Source of the DNA: Clostridiales bacterium | Lineage (GTDB): Bacteria > Bacillota > Clostridia > Lachnospirales > Lachnospiraceae | Reading direction: 5' to 3' | NCBI GenBank assembly: GCA_012839295.1 | Contig: DUNO01000050.1 | Coordinates: 62,001-126,000 of the forward strand | Length of the DNA: 64,000 nt | In this document: in pieces, positions 43,657 to 52,884 of the stretch | Layout: every line of letters starts with the position of its first letter | Numbering within the stretch: position 1 is the first letter of the stretch | Made by a program: the position numbers and the translations under genes | The notes under the pieces: model-generated | What the model saw: the letters and a program-made list of their open reading frames with translations, nothing else | Told to the model about the DNA's origin: nothing | Database searches by the model: none

Positions 43657-44218
43657 TAAAAGAATAACAGCAATTGGCCTTGCCCTTATTATCATGGGTC
43701 TTACCGCATGCAGCCAAAAACAAATGGATAATCCGTATGGAAATATTGTTGCGGGATTAGGAGATAATGCTGCCTATGCATTTCTTGAAATGGATTATAA
43801 ATATAACGTTATGGTTACATCGGATGGGATATACGATGAGGGAGAGGAAAGCCAGGCTGCCATTTACTGTGATGTATATTATTACACGGGCGGCGAAGTG
43901 AAAAAGCTCGGAACGATTATGAGTGATGGAACAGCATACCCGGTATCATTTTCAAAGGACGGTATTTTTGTGGCCTCTGGGCATAGCGTAGGAAAATACG
44001 TCATTTCTGAAAAAGAGGGGATTCTCTCTTTGGAGAAAGGCGTTTATGAAAAGTTTGACAGCTTTGGGAACCCGTCCTATACCATCATAGCGAATGGAAT
44101 TGAAATGGAATCAACAGAAAGTGAGTATCAGGAAATGCAAAAGGAATACGCTGCAAGCCAAATCATTCATTTTTCTTATGGCTCAAATGGGAGCATAAAT
44201 GAAATCAGAAAATGGTAG
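43646..44218 (+). CDS. Putative lipoprotein coupled to the XRE regulator
   Basis: A 190-residue protein starting at ATG 43646 inside the end of the XRE gene. The lipoprotein signal peptide is basic (NNKR), hydrophobic (ITAIGLALIIMG) and ends in the lipobox LTAC (C at ~22). The mature part is beta-rich (DGIYDEGEESQAAIYCDVYYYTGGEVKKLGTI). I know no family for it. The 11-bp overlap suggests joint function with the regulator. Confidence 0.8.
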   Translation: MDNNKRITAIGLALIIMGLTACSQKQMDNPYGNIVAGLGDNAAYAFLEMDYKYNVMVTSDGIYDEGEESQAAIYCDVYYYTGGEVKKLGTIMSDGTAYPVSFSKDGIFVASGHSVGKYVISEKEGILSLEKGVYEKFDSFGNPSYTIIANGIEMESTESEYQEMQKEYAASQIIHFSYGSNGSINEIRKW

Positions 44219-44460
44219 TTTCCTAAAAGTTTGCCAAGCGTTTTTTTGGATAGAAAAGAAGATAAATCCAGCAGAGGTTGATGCGATTAACCGACTGGTT
44301 ATTGTTGGAGCATCGGGTATGGGAGCATTGACCTTCCAACCGGAAAGTAGTTTATCTCTGGAACGGTCAGAACTTTCTCTGGATGAGATTGTAGCGGAAT
44401 GTCAAAAGATATTTGAAAGCAATAACAGCGATAATCTGGATGAGCTTTTCCGTATGGGCG
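44199..44460 (+). pseudogene. Truncated HipA-like kinase remnant
   Basis: From about 44247 the frame reads like the N-terminal half of HipA-type serine kinases: NPAEVDAINRLVIVGASGMGALTFQPE, then DEIVAECQKIFESNNSDNLDELFRMGG. In intact relatives the FRMGGSSGGARPK loop and the whole kinase domain follow; here homology stops after FRMGG at 44460 and a different gene fragment begins. No HipB partner is present. The open frame running on to 44702 is a chance continuation. Confidence 0.65.
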
Positions 44461-44611
44461 GAAACCTCAAGTCTGGCAGATGTTCCGGCTTATGTGCTTT
44501 AACGTTTTTTCTCATAATAGGGATGACCAGTCTGCTACATATTTTACAACTATGTTCAAAAGGGAATTTGGGGTTATCCCAAGGGAATTTAGAAAAAAGA
44601 AGAACGATTAA
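44461..44611 (+). pseudogene. Frameshifted C-terminal remnant of an AraC-family regulator
   Basis: One frame from 44461 reads ETSSLADVPAYVL then stops. After a +1 shift, 44510-44611 reads SHNRDDQSATYFTTMFKREF and GVIPREFRKK, the second helix-turn-helix and end of an AraC/XylS protein. It is joined directly to the HipA remnant, so a deletion probably fused two decayed genes. Confidence 0.65.
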
Positions 44612-44705
44612 GCAAGCGTGGAATGTTTCTGGTTTATTCAAGAATGAACGGAATGTTTGGCAATGTGGACCTTTGCCAGACATTCCGTTTTTGTGGTTTT
44701 AAAAA

Positions 44706-45254
44706 TTATATTTCTATATCCTGAAAATCAATATACAAATCATCGTAAATATTTGCCTTTATTTTGTCCTGGAAGGTATAACTATTTACTTCAAATTTAG
44801 TCTCTTCCAGATGATATACGAAAATGGTTTGCTTCATTGGGTTTATAATCCAGTATTCGCGTACTCCGGCATCTGAATACAAGTTTAGCTTACGGATGTA
44901 GTCATGGCTGGAATTTCCAGAGGATACAATTTCAATAATCCAGTCGGGGGCACCGGTACAACCTTTATCTGTGAGCTTGTTTTTATCGCATATAACACTG
45001 ATGTCCGGCTCAACAATTGTTTTTCTGTCCTCCTTTAGCTTGACCGCAAAGGGGGCAGGATAGACCTTGCAGGAACCGCTTTTTGAGCGGATATAGTTCC
45101 GGATAGTTCCAGATAGTTCCATCAATATTTCTTGGTGTGCCCGGCTTGGGGCTGCCTGATAATAAATTTGGCCGTCAATCAATTCTGCCCGGACGTCTTC
45201 CGGCAGCTTGTAATAATCGGCCTCGGTATAGAACTGACGTTGTGGAATTGACAT
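44706..45254 (-). CDS. Uma2-family (DUF820) predicted restriction-fold endonuclease
   Basis: A 182-residue protein with the Uma2/DUF820 motifs: ELIDGQIY, EPDISVIC, PDWIIEIVS and the PD-(D/E)xK-like RKLNLYSDAGVREYWIINP. The fold is that of PD-(D/E)xK nucleases, but the biological role of the family is largely unknown. I prefer ATG 45254 (AAGGAAG upstream) to ATG 45287, which has no ribosome site. It lies convergent to the decayed HipA/AraC region. Confidence 0.85.
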   Translation of the reverse strand: MSIPQRQFYTEADYYKLPEDVRAELIDGQIYYQAAPSRAHQEILMELSGTIRNYIRSKSGSCKVYPAPFAVKLKEDRKTIVEPDISVICDKNKLTDKGCTGAPDWIIEIVSSGNSSHDYIRKLNLYSDAGVREYWIINPMKQTIFVYHLEETKFEVNSYTFQDKIKANIYDDLYIDFQDIEI

Positions 45255-45544
45255 GGTGGTACACACTTCCTTTCCCTTATTTGGCATGCCTATGATATAT
45301 TATTATAGGCTATTAAAAATTTAATTACAACTTGGAAAATAAAAATTGAAAAACAGTAAAAATAATAACCCTGATTGTAAAATTATTAAATTTTATAATT
45401 GGGGTTATATCATTTATACTAAATAATACCTGCGACAATAATTTACCAATCCCTTTACTGGGTTAAAGCAAAATATTGGAAATGAAAGATAGGCTTGCGG
45501 GCCGGGTTATGTTAAAATAAGAAAAAAGACTAGGAGAACGGGGA

Positions 45545-47329
45545 ATGAAAGGAATAAGAAAATTTTTTGGAAGGTTTAAAATCAGGACAAAGATAATTTT
45601 ATTGTACCTTACGGTGCTCCTTCTCTCTTTTCTTATGACCTTTACCATTATTTCCAAGGTAAATGAGGCGTATACCAAACGGGAAGTAGGAAATACGGGC
45701 ATTCAGACACTAAATGCCTTAAAGGGAAATTTAACCTTAGTATTTGAAAATGTAACGCAGTTTTCCAACCTGATTTATTTTGATGATAATGTACAGGCTT
45801 CCCTTAAAAATATAAAATCGAAAAACATTAATCCTACCATCCAGCGCAGGATTACAAAAAGCTTGATCAATATGCTATTGTCCGGTGACTATATTTCCTC
45901 CGTATTTATTTTTGATAAATATAATAACTATTATAATACATATAAGGTTGGGCCCATCAGCGTCCATAATGAGAAGCTGGGGGATACGCAGTGGTATGCC
46001 AAGATGCAGGAAGCCAACGGAAATGGCTTCTTTATCCATAAGAGTGAGGGTATCCTGGAGTTTCCCACCAGAAGGGACAAAAACTATATCACCTACATCA
46101 AGGAAATCGGTGCCGTGAATACCTATGAGCCCTTAGCCACCCTCATGGTGACGGTAGATGAGGCTACCATCCAAGCCTATTTTGAGGAGGTAAGCTCAGT
46201 CCATGCCTCCCAGTTTTTTATCGTGGACGGAGCCGGGAATTATATTATCCCACCCAGCCAATATGAGGAGGAATATGCAGAGTATATTACCGGTAAAAAG
46301 ATATCGGACGAAGTCTATGAAACGGTTAAAATCAAGGATTCTACAGTAATTATGGTCGGTCAGGAGATGGGGATCGCTGACTGGAAGCTGGTCGGCTCCT
46401 TCCAGCTGGACAATAGAAAGGCACTGACCCCCTATTATACCACGGTTATTATTCTGATCATGTGCCTGAACATCATATTCGTTTTTATCTGCTCCATGGC
46501 GTTGACAAGGTTTATTTTTACGCCTCTGGCAAAGCTGGAAAAGCATATGAAAATGGTAGAAGAGGGAGAATTTATTCCGGTAAAGCTGGATGGGGACCAA
46601 AATGAAATCAACAGCCTGAAAAAGGTTTTCAATCATATGACAAGATCGATCCAAAATCTGATAGAGGAGGTCAAGGCTGAAGAAAAAATTATTGCAAAGG
46701 GAGAGCTGGATTTAATTCAGGCGCAGATTAATCCGCATTTTCTCTATAATACGCTGGATGCGGTATCCGCCCTGGCACTGATGAAGGACAATGAAAATTG
46801 CTTTAAGATGACGCAGGCGCTGGGAAGCTTTTATCGAAACAGCCTCAACAGCGGAATGGATTTTGTCACTATTTCTGAGGAAATCCAGTGTATCCGGAGC
46901 TATATCACCATTTTAAATATCCGCTATGATGACAAAATTAAGGTGAAATACGAAGTGGAGGAGCATTTGCTGAAGCATAAAATCTTAAAGCTTCTTCTCC
47001 AGCCCTTGATTGAAAATGCGGTGCACCATGGAATCAAGGGGAATAACGGAGCAGGGAATATTTTAATAAAAATATTTGAGGATGAGGAAGAGATTATTTT
47101 GATTGTGTCAGATGATGGGGTAGGAATGACGGAAGAGCGGGCCAGGGCCATTATGGACGAAAAGAGCGTTACAGGAAAACCAGGCTTTGGAATATATAGC
47201 CTGAAGCAAAGAATTACCTTATACTACGGCATCCCAAATCCCATTATGATCCATAGCGAGGTAGAAGGGGGCTGTGAGATAACGGTAAGAGTAAAGAAGA
47301 TAGAAGAGGGTGAAACAATTGAGCATTAA
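45545..47329 (+). CDS. YesM-type sensor histidine kinase
   Basis: A 594-residue membrane kinase: TM1 at ~17-37, an extracytoplasmic Cache-like domain (~40-290), TM2 at ~298-322, HAMP, then a His-kinase domain of the internal-region type with H398 in QAQINPHFLYNTLDA. ATPase motifs are QPLIENAVHHGIKGN, SDDGVGM and GFGIYSLKQR. Such kinases sense sugars or sugar-binding proteins. It overlaps the response regulator gene by ~11-20 bp and controls, presumably, the ABC transporter that follows. GGAGAACGGGG site. Confidence 0.92.
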   Translation: MKGIRKFFGRFKIRTKIILLYLTVLLLSFLMTFTIISKVNEAYTKREVGNTGIQTLNALKGNLTLVFENVTQFSNLIYFDDNVQASLKNIKSKNINPTIQRRITKSLINMLLSGDYISSVFIFDKYNNYYNTYKVGPISVHNEKLGDTQWYAKMQEANGNGFFIHKSEGILEFPTRRDKNYITYIKEIGAVNTYEPLATLMVTVDEATIQAYFEEVSSVHASQFFIVDGAGNYIIPPSQYEEEYAEYITGKKISDEVYETVKIKDSTVIMVGQEMGIADWKLVGSFQLDNRKALTPYYTTVIILIMCLNIIFVFICSMALTRFIFTPLAKLEKHMKMVEEGEFIPVKLDGDQNEINSLKKVFNHMTRSIQNLIEEVKAEEKIIAKGELDLIQAQINPHFLYNTLDAVSALALMKDNENCFKMTQALGSFYRNSLNSGMDFVTISEEIQCIRSYITILNIRYDDKIKVKYEVEEHLLKHKILKLLLQPLIENAVHHGIKGNNGAGNILIKIFEDEEEIILIVSDDGVGMTEERARAIMDEKSVTGKPGFGIYSLKQRITLYYGIPNPIMIHSEVEGGCEITVRVKKIEEGETIEH

Positions 47330-48893
47330 AGTATTGCTGGTAGATGATGAGAAGCTGGAGAGGGTATTAATCCGGAATGGCTTTGACTGGGAAGGAAATG
47401 GGTTTGAAATTATAGGAGAGGCAGGCTCCGGTGAGGAAGCAATGGAATACATGCTGCACCGCAAACCCCAAATCGTACTTACGGATATCAGTATGCCCCA
47501 CATGGACGGCCTGGAGCTGTCAGAGAAAATTCTCAGGGCTGATCGAAGCTGCCATATTATTATTGTAACCGGATACCGGGAATTTGATTATGCAAGAAGG
47601 GCCGTAAAAATAGGAGTGGAGGACTTTCTGCTAAAGCCTGTCAATGTCAGTGAAATTGCGGAGCTGGCAGGCAGGTTAAAGGAAAAGATCAGGCAGGAGG
47701 AAAAACAGGTAAAAGCGGTTGAAGAGCTAAAGGCCAGCGTATTGGCTGACCAGGACATTGTGATGGAGAGCTTTTTCCAGCGTCTGGTAGAATGCCATAT
47801 CCCGGAGGAAGAGGCAAGGCGCAAGCTGATGCTTTATAACTGTGAAAACCTGCTGCAAGGGTGTATCTGCCTGAATATTAAGCTGAAGGAGGCCGAAGGG
47901 GAAAGAATCTCCCAAAAGCACAAGAGGGTCATTGACCTGATTAAAGGCGAAAATTACGAGAGCGCTATTTGCTTTACCCACTATATGCAAAATATTTTGC
48001 TCTATTTTACCGGTTCCGGTTATGAAAAGGTAAAGGGTGCTGCAAAAGCCTTGCATGAAGCACTTGGCAGCCGTCTCGGAGTGGCCGCCACCATCGGAAT
48101 TAGTGAATGGAATGAGGGCTTTGCGGGAATTGCCAATGCTTTTGAGGAGTCACAGAAAGCCCTTAGTGCCTCCGTCTTTCTTGGCAGAAACCGTTGTGTT
48201 ACCTATAAAGAATACGAAGAGGTCATGAACCAGAATAAAAATAATAAAGAAATTGACTGGGAGGACTTTCTGTTTGCTGTCCATAACTGCCTGGTGGATA
48301 AGGTGGAGGACTATATTAAGGAATATGTGGATTTAATCAGGGGTGCAGGAGTGACGGATATTGAATATCTCCGCCTGATGACGATGAATCTTCTGACAAG
48401 GGCGGGCACCACACTGAATAAATACGGCATGGGCCTTTCCCGGCTTATGGGGGAAGAGAACCTTTATAAAGAAGTGAGGCGCATTAGCACCGTAGATGAA
48501 ATTACCAGCTATTTAGAAAAGGTAATGCATATCATTATGGAATATCATGAGGGCAGGAAGCTAAAGCAGGGAAACAAGGTAGTGGAGGAGGCGGCAGCCT
48601 ATATCCGGGAAAACCTGTTTAATCCGGAGCTGTCCCTGCGCCTGGTTGCAGCTAACATTTACTCAAATGAAAGCTATTTAAGCAGGGTATTTAAAAAGGA
48701 AAAGGGAATCAGCCTGATTGAATATATTTTGAAAAAGCGGATTGAAGAGAGTATACGCCTGCTGGATACAACGGATTTAAAGGTATATGAAATAGCAGAA
48801 AAAATAGGATTCCGGGATTCCCATTATTTTAGCATCTGCTTTAAAAAGCTGACGGGGGTTACGGTGAAAGAGTTTAAAAGGGAAAAATATTAG
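47319..48893 (+). CDS. YesN-type response regulator with AraC DNA-binding domain
   Basis: Receiver domain at the N-terminus with VLLVDDEKLE, phosphoacceptor D in VLTDISMPHMDG (residue ~56) and K in FLLKPVN. A long middle region is followed by a C-terminal AraC double helix-turn-helix (LSLRLVAANIYSNESYLSRVFKKEKGISLIEYI... KVYEIAEKIGFRDSHYFSICFKKLTG). No ATG is available: TTG 47319 has GAGGG eight bases upstream, and GTG 47310 overlaps that site. ~525 residues. Likely activates the transporter operon at 49194. Confidence 0.92.
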   Translation: MSIKVLLVDDEKLERVLIRNGFDWEGNGFEIIGEAGSGEEAMEYMLHRKPQIVLTDISMPHMDGLELSEKILRADRSCHIIIVTGYREFDYARRAVKIGVEDFLLKPVNVSEIAELAGRLKEKIRQEEKQVKAVEELKASVLADQDIVMESFFQRLVECHIPEEEARRKLMLYNCENLLQGCICLNIKLKEAEGERISQKHKRVIDLIKGENYESAICFTHYMQNILLYFTGSGYEKVKGAAKALHEALGSRLGVAATIGISEWNEGFAGIANAFEESQKALSASVFLGRNRCVTYKEYEEVMNQNKNNKEIDWEDFLFAVHNCLVDKVEDYIKEYVDLIRGAGVTDIEYLRLMTMNLLTRAGTTLNKYGMGLSRLMGEENLYKEVRRISTVDEITSYLEKVMHIIMEYHEGRKLKQGNKVVEEAAAYIRENLFNPELSLRLVAANIYSNESYLSRVFKKEKGISLIEYILKKRIEESIRLLDTTDLKVYEIAEKIGFRDSHYFSICFKKLTGVTVKEFKREKY

Positions 48894-48909
48894 GAAGATG
48901 TCAAACGGC

Positions 48910-49010
48910 ATATCAGCAGATCAAGTAAAATATCAAGTAAATTATCAAATGAAATATCAAGTGAAATATCATGTGAAATATCAAGTGAAAATATTAAGTA
49001 AAAATAGTTA
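48910..49010 (+). repeat. 12-bp tandem repeats in the gap before the sugar-binding protein
   Basis: About seven units of the form AAATATCAAGTG follow one another with one to three changes each. A second short-period pattern, TTAAAG every 9-10 bp, runs through the leader at 49084-49145. The promoter lies between the two arrays. Confidence 0.75.
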
Positions 49011-49032
49011 CCTTTCACAGCAAAATATTAAA

Positions 49033-49061
49033 TTGAGTATCCGGTAAAACTTCAGTATACT
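49033..49061 (+). promoter_or_regulatory. Promoter of the first ABC sugar transporter
   Basis: -35 TTGAGT (49033-49038), 17-bp spacer, -10 TATACT (49056-49061). Leader ~125 nt. Confidence 0.65.
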
Positions 49062-49193
49062 GGTTTTAACATAAACGCATGCGATGTTAAAGAAGTGTAA
49101 AGCTGTTAAAAAGTTAAAGATGTTAAAGGTATTAAAGGCCTTTAAGGAGCAAGAAGATTCATAATCAATTAGGATACACGAGGAGGATATGAA

Positions 49194-50558
49194 ATGAAAA
49201 ATAAAGTTGTGAAAAGGATACTATCTGCAGTTCTGGCAGCAGCCCTGGTTGTAAGCCTGGCAGCTTGTGGGAGCAGTGGGAAGACAGAGGATACAAAGAC
49301 AGACAGTACCTCGAATAATACACCGGATACAGAAAATGGATCCACAGAACCCTCCACTGATGAAAAAATTACATTGAATGTATGGCATCAATGGTCCAAC
49401 GATACCAATGAGCTTAAAAAATTATATGACGCGGCTGCAGGGGAGTACATGGAGCAGAATCCAAATATCATAATCAATACCCAGACCCTGGATACGGAGG
49501 CTTATAAGACAAAGATCTCAGCAGAATTTACAGGAACCGCTTCCGGCATTGATGTATTCTATTACTGGGGAGCCGGAACAGCGAAAAAGCTGGTGAACGC
49601 GGATAAATTATTACCTTTAGATGATTACATAACAGATGAGATAAAAGCAAAATTATTGCCGGGTTCTACAGGTGCATTTATCTATGACGGAAAGACCTAT
49701 TCCCTCCCATCCTTTTCCTGGTATATGACCCTGTTCTGCAACCAGGAATTATTTGATCAGGCAGGAGCAGCCCTTCCTACAACCTATGATGAAATGTTAG
49801 CTGCAAGCCAAAAATTAAGTCAGCTGGAGGGCGTTACACCAATCGCAGCAGGAGCGAAGGATGGCTGGAATGCAGCATTTGTCTATCAGGCATTGGCAAT
49901 GAGGGAAGTTGGGGCAGAAAATGTCAATAAGATGTTAAAGGGAGAAATTCCATTCGGGGAAGACAGCGGCTATAAGACAGCAGCTGAAAAGGTATTGGAG
50001 CTATATAAGGCAGGAGCCTTTGGAAAGAACCCGCTGGAATCAGGAAATGATGATGCAAATTCAGCATTTATTACCGGAAAAGCGGCAATGCGTATTATGG
50101 GAAGCTGGTTCGCAAACCAGGTATACACAGATGATACTGCTACGGTGAACCCGGAGAAGGTAGTTGCATTAAAAATCCCCATGATTACAGGAAAGGGCAA
50201 TGAAAGTGATTACTGCGGCGGCTTTATTGAATCCTTCTGGGTAAATAAGAATACCAAATATGCGGATGAAGCAGCTAAATTTGCAATCTATATCAATGAG
50301 CAGATGGGAAAAGCAGCATATGAAACAGGAACAGGCTTCTGTGGCTGGAATGTAGATCTGGATGAGAGTAAATTAAATCCCTTGTTTGTTCAAATCAAGG
50401 ATTTGGCAGGCGCAGGACAGACCAGCGTTCTTGCCTGGGATACTTCCTTGGACGCAAATCCGGCAACCATCCACAATGAACAAGTACAGACCTTATTTGC
50501 ACCGGATGCAGACGTAGATGCATTTATTGGGGAGCATGAAGCGGCAATTAACCAGTAA
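49194..50558 (+). CDS. ABC transporter sugar-binding lipoprotein (CUT1 type)
   Basis: A 454-residue extracellular solute-binding protein (family 1). Lipoprotein signal with lipobox SLAAC (C ~25), then a Ser/Thr/Asp-rich linker. The fold begins ITLNVWHQWSNDTNELKKLYDAAAGEYMEQNPNI. Other class features are FITGKAAMRIMGSW and YCGGFIESFWVNKNT. The ligand is not evident. Ribosome site GAGGAGG. First gene of an operon with two permeases; no ATPase gene is present, as is common when a shared MsmK-type ATPase serves several systems. Confidence 0.92.
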   Translation: MKNKVVKRILSAVLAAALVVSLAACGSSGKTEDTKTDSTSNNTPDTENGSTEPSTDEKITLNVWHQWSNDTNELKKLYDAAAGEYMEQNPNIIINTQTLDTEAYKTKISAEFTGTASGIDVFYYWGAGTAKKLVNADKLLPLDDYITDEIKAKLLPGSTGAFIYDGKTYSLPSFSWYMTLFCNQELFDQAGAALPTTYDEMLAASQKLSQLEGVTPIAAGAKDGWNAAFVYQALAMREVGAENVNKMLKGEIPFGEDSGYKTAAEKVLELYKAGAFGKNPLESGNDDANSAFITGKAAMRIMGSWFANQVYTDDTATVNPEKVVALKIPMITGKGNESDYCGGFIESFWVNKNTKYADEAAKFAIYINEQMGKAAYETGTGFCGWNVDLDESKLNPLFVQIKDLAGAGQTSVLAWDTSLDANPATIHNEQVQTLFAPDADVDAFIGEHEAAINQ

Positions 50559-50589
50559 ATAATTTCTTAGGGCAATTTTTATACAGGGG

Positions 50590-50627
50590 GAGGTTGTCAC
50601 GGCTGTGGCAATCTCTTTTCCTTTTGC
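50590..50627 (+). terminator. Partial terminator between binding protein and permeases
   Basis: GAGGTTGTCAC-ggct-GTGGCAATCTC (two G-U pairs) followed by TTTTCCTTTT. Such hairpins after binding-protein genes raise their expression relative to the permeases. Confidence 0.75.
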
Positions 50628-50726
50628 AAGACAGTTAAGGATGGGAGCGCTAAAAATCGGATTCAGGTAAGTGGAGGAATAAGACGTTCAGCGCCCGGAT
50701 CCAAGGTAGTTAAAGGAGGATTTTAA

Positions 50727-51620
50727 ATGGATAAAATGTTGGGCAAAAAAAGCTATATTGCAGTATTTGTTTTGCCGGCACTCTTGATATTCGTCAGCTT
50801 TGTAATGATACCGCTTTTGATCAGCGGAACCTACAGCCTGTTTGAGTATGACGGAATTGGCAAGATGAGGTTTCTGGGTCTCCAAAACTACATCGATATG
50901 TTTACAACAGACCGTTATTTCCCAAAGGCTGTGGTTAATTCCATTGTCCTGGTGGTTGCTTCCCTTTTCATACAGCTTCCGGTCTCCCTGGTCCTGGCAC
51001 TGGTCCTGGCACATGGTGTAAAAGGTGAAAAGTTTTTCCGCACGGTCTATTTTGTGCCGGTGGTCATTTCCAGCATGGTAATCGGGCAGCTGTGGATGAA
51101 AATATTCCACAGTGAATATGGGCTGCTAAATATTTTAATTAGCGCAATCACAGGGAGCACCTTTGACTATTCCTGGCTATCCAATTCAAAGACAGCCTTT
51201 CTGTCTACGGTTATCCCGGCGGTCTGGCAGTATATAGGCTATCATATGCTTATTTTCTATGCGGGAATCAAGTCGATTTCCACGGAGTACTATGAGGCGG
51301 CGCAAATTGACGGAGCTACAAAGTGGCAGACCAACATGAAAATCACCCTGCCGCTGCTGACGCCGGTCATTAAAACCTGTGTTATCTTTTCCATCACAGG
51401 CTCCCTGCGGGCCTTCGATCTGATTTATGTTATGACGGGAGGAGGGCCAAATCACGCCAGTGAGGTTCCGGCCACCTTGATGTATAACAATCTGTTCCGG
51501 AGGGGCTTATATGGGTATGGAAGTGCGCAGGCTTTTTTCATCGTGATTGAGTGTTTGTTATTTACATTCATTATCAGCCGTATTTTCAGAAAATCAGAAG
51601 AGAATGCATCTGCAATATAA
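50727..51620 (+). CDS. ABC sugar transporter permease (MalF/UgpA type)
   Basis: A 297-residue inner permease with six predicted membrane segments. The ATPase-coupling EAA loop reads YYEAAQIDGATKWQTNMKITLPLLTPV. It starts at ATG 50727 after AGGAGG. Works with the binding protein before it and the permease after it. Confidence 0.93.
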   Translation: MDKMLGKKSYIAVFVLPALLIFVSFVMIPLLISGTYSLFEYDGIGKMRFLGLQNYIDMFTTDRYFPKAVVNSIVLVVASLFIQLPVSLVLALVLAHGVKGEKFFRTVYFVPVVISSMVIGQLWMKIFHSEYGLLNILISAITGSTFDYSWLSNSKTAFLSTVIPAVWQYIGYHMLIFYAGIKSISTEYYEAAQIDGATKWQTNMKITLPLLTPVIKTCVIFSITGSLRAFDLIYVMTGGGPNHASEVPATLMYNNLFRRGLYGYGSAQAFFIVIECLLFTFIISRIFRKSEENASAI

Positions 51621-51631
51621 AGGGGGAAAAC

Positions 51632-52462
51632 ATGAACAGCAAAAAAACAGCAAAAAGCTTTAAGATGATTATTTTGTCTTTCATAGCGGCTACACAGATT
51701 TTCCCTTTGTACTGGCTGATTACCTTTTCTTTAAAAAGCAATGCAGAGATATTTGGGGAAAATGTAATCGGATTGCCGAAGGCCTGGCGCTTTGTCAATT
51801 ACAGCACGGCTTTGACGGACGGAGGAATTTTAAGATATTTCTTAAATTCCGTATTTTACTCTGCGGCCACGGTGGCTGTAGTAGCTATTATTACAGCAAT
51901 GGCGGCCTATGCCATTGCCAGGATGAAGTGGAAGCTTAAGGCTGCCGCCTTTGGTATTTTTTCGATTGGGATTATGATCCCGTCACAGGCAGCACTGCTC
52001 CCCCTCTTCCAGACCATGGATAAGCTGGGCTTAAAGGGAGGCTACCTAGGACTTTTAATTCCCTATATCGCCTTTGGAATCCCGATGAGTGTTATGATAC
52101 TTACTGGCTTTTATAAGGGAATCCCAAAGGAAATGGAGGAAGCGGCCTATATGGATGGCTGCGGGATCTTCCGGTGCTTTCTTGCCATTATGCTTCCCAT
52201 GGTAAAGCCGGCAGTCGCAACGGCTTCCATCTTCACCTTCCTTGGAACCTGGAATGAGCTGATGTTTGCGAATACCTTGGTAGACAGTGCCGATTACCGT
52301 ACGCTTCCCGTAGGAATTATGTCCTTTGCAGGGCAATACTCCACAGACTGGGGTCTGATCGGCGCAGGTATGGTCATTGCCACCCTGCCGACTATTTTGA
52401 TCTATTTCCTGCTAAGTAACCAGGTACAGGAAAGCCTGGTGGCGGGAGCAGTGAAGGGCTAG
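51632..52462 (+). CDS. ABC sugar transporter permease (MalG/UgpE type)
   Basis: A 276-residue permease with six membrane segments and the EAA loop MEEAAYMDGCGIFRCFLAIMLPMVKPA. The start is ATG 51632, after AGGGGG and 11 bp behind the previous gene; an upstream extension of the frame overlaps that gene and lacks a ribosome site. Last gene of the first transporter unit. Confidence 0.93.
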   Translation: MNSKKTAKSFKMIILSFIAATQIFPLYWLITFSLKSNAEIFGENVIGLPKAWRFVNYSTALTDGGILRYFLNSVFYSAATVAVVAIITAMAAYAIARMKWKLKAAAFGIFSIGIMIPSQAALLPLFQTMDKLGLKGGYLGLLIPYIAFGIPMSVMILTGFYKGIPKEMEEAAYMDGCGIFRCFLAIMLPMVKPAVATASIFTFLGTWNELMFANTLVDSADYRTLPVGIMSFAGQYSTDWGLIGAGMVIATLPTILIYFLLSNQVQESLVAGAVKG

Positions 52463-52497
52463 AGGATTAAATTCTATGTCTCTAAGGTGAAGCATAG

Positions 52498-52668
52498 GTC
52501 TGTATATGCGCTTTCGGCTCCGAGGACAGGGGCATTGAGTGTGATCTGCCTAAATCTAATGATTTTTATGATTGTCACTGGTATAACCAGTTTAACCAGT
52601 GGATCACAACAGGTTCAAGTGTTTTTGAAAATAAACATGGTACTTTGGAGAACCTTAATGTAAAATAG
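52498..52668 (+). pseudogene. Gene-end remnant, family unknown
   Basis: An open stretch without start codon ends at TAG and reads like the end of a real protein (GSEDRGIECDLPKSNDFYDCH, then NQFNQWITTGSSVF and HGTLENLNVK). A stop lies just upstream, so the rest is missing. It may be what is left of an enzyme gene once cotranscribed with the transporter. Confidence 0.35.
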
Positions 52669-52804
52669 AGATACTAACACTCACGGGGAGGACTGGAAAA
52701 TGGTATTTTTAGAACCGATTTGCACCCTGTCTCCTGGAATGTGATCCGGTTTAAGAAGTAAAGTTAAATGAATGATCTGAGCAGAAAGTTTACCAATCTA
52801 TGAG

Positions 52805-52884
52805 AACTCCTGCTGCGATATTGCGTTTTATAGGATGGCTTTATATAAGCTGCCTAAAAAGCCATCGCAGCAGGAGTTTTCTGT
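52805..52884 (+). terminator. Nested-hairpin terminator or repeat element
   Basis: AACTCCTGCTGCGAT (52805-52819) pairs perfectly with ATCGCAGCAGGAGTT (52864-52878), with GGCTT/AAGCC nested inside and TTCTGT after. Built like the elements at 23078 and 29755. Confidence 0.7.

Noticed and set aside
44199-44702. Single intact gene of 167 codons
   Set aside because: The N-terminal half is a HipA fragment, and the rest is AraC DNA read in the wrong frame, so it is not one real protein.
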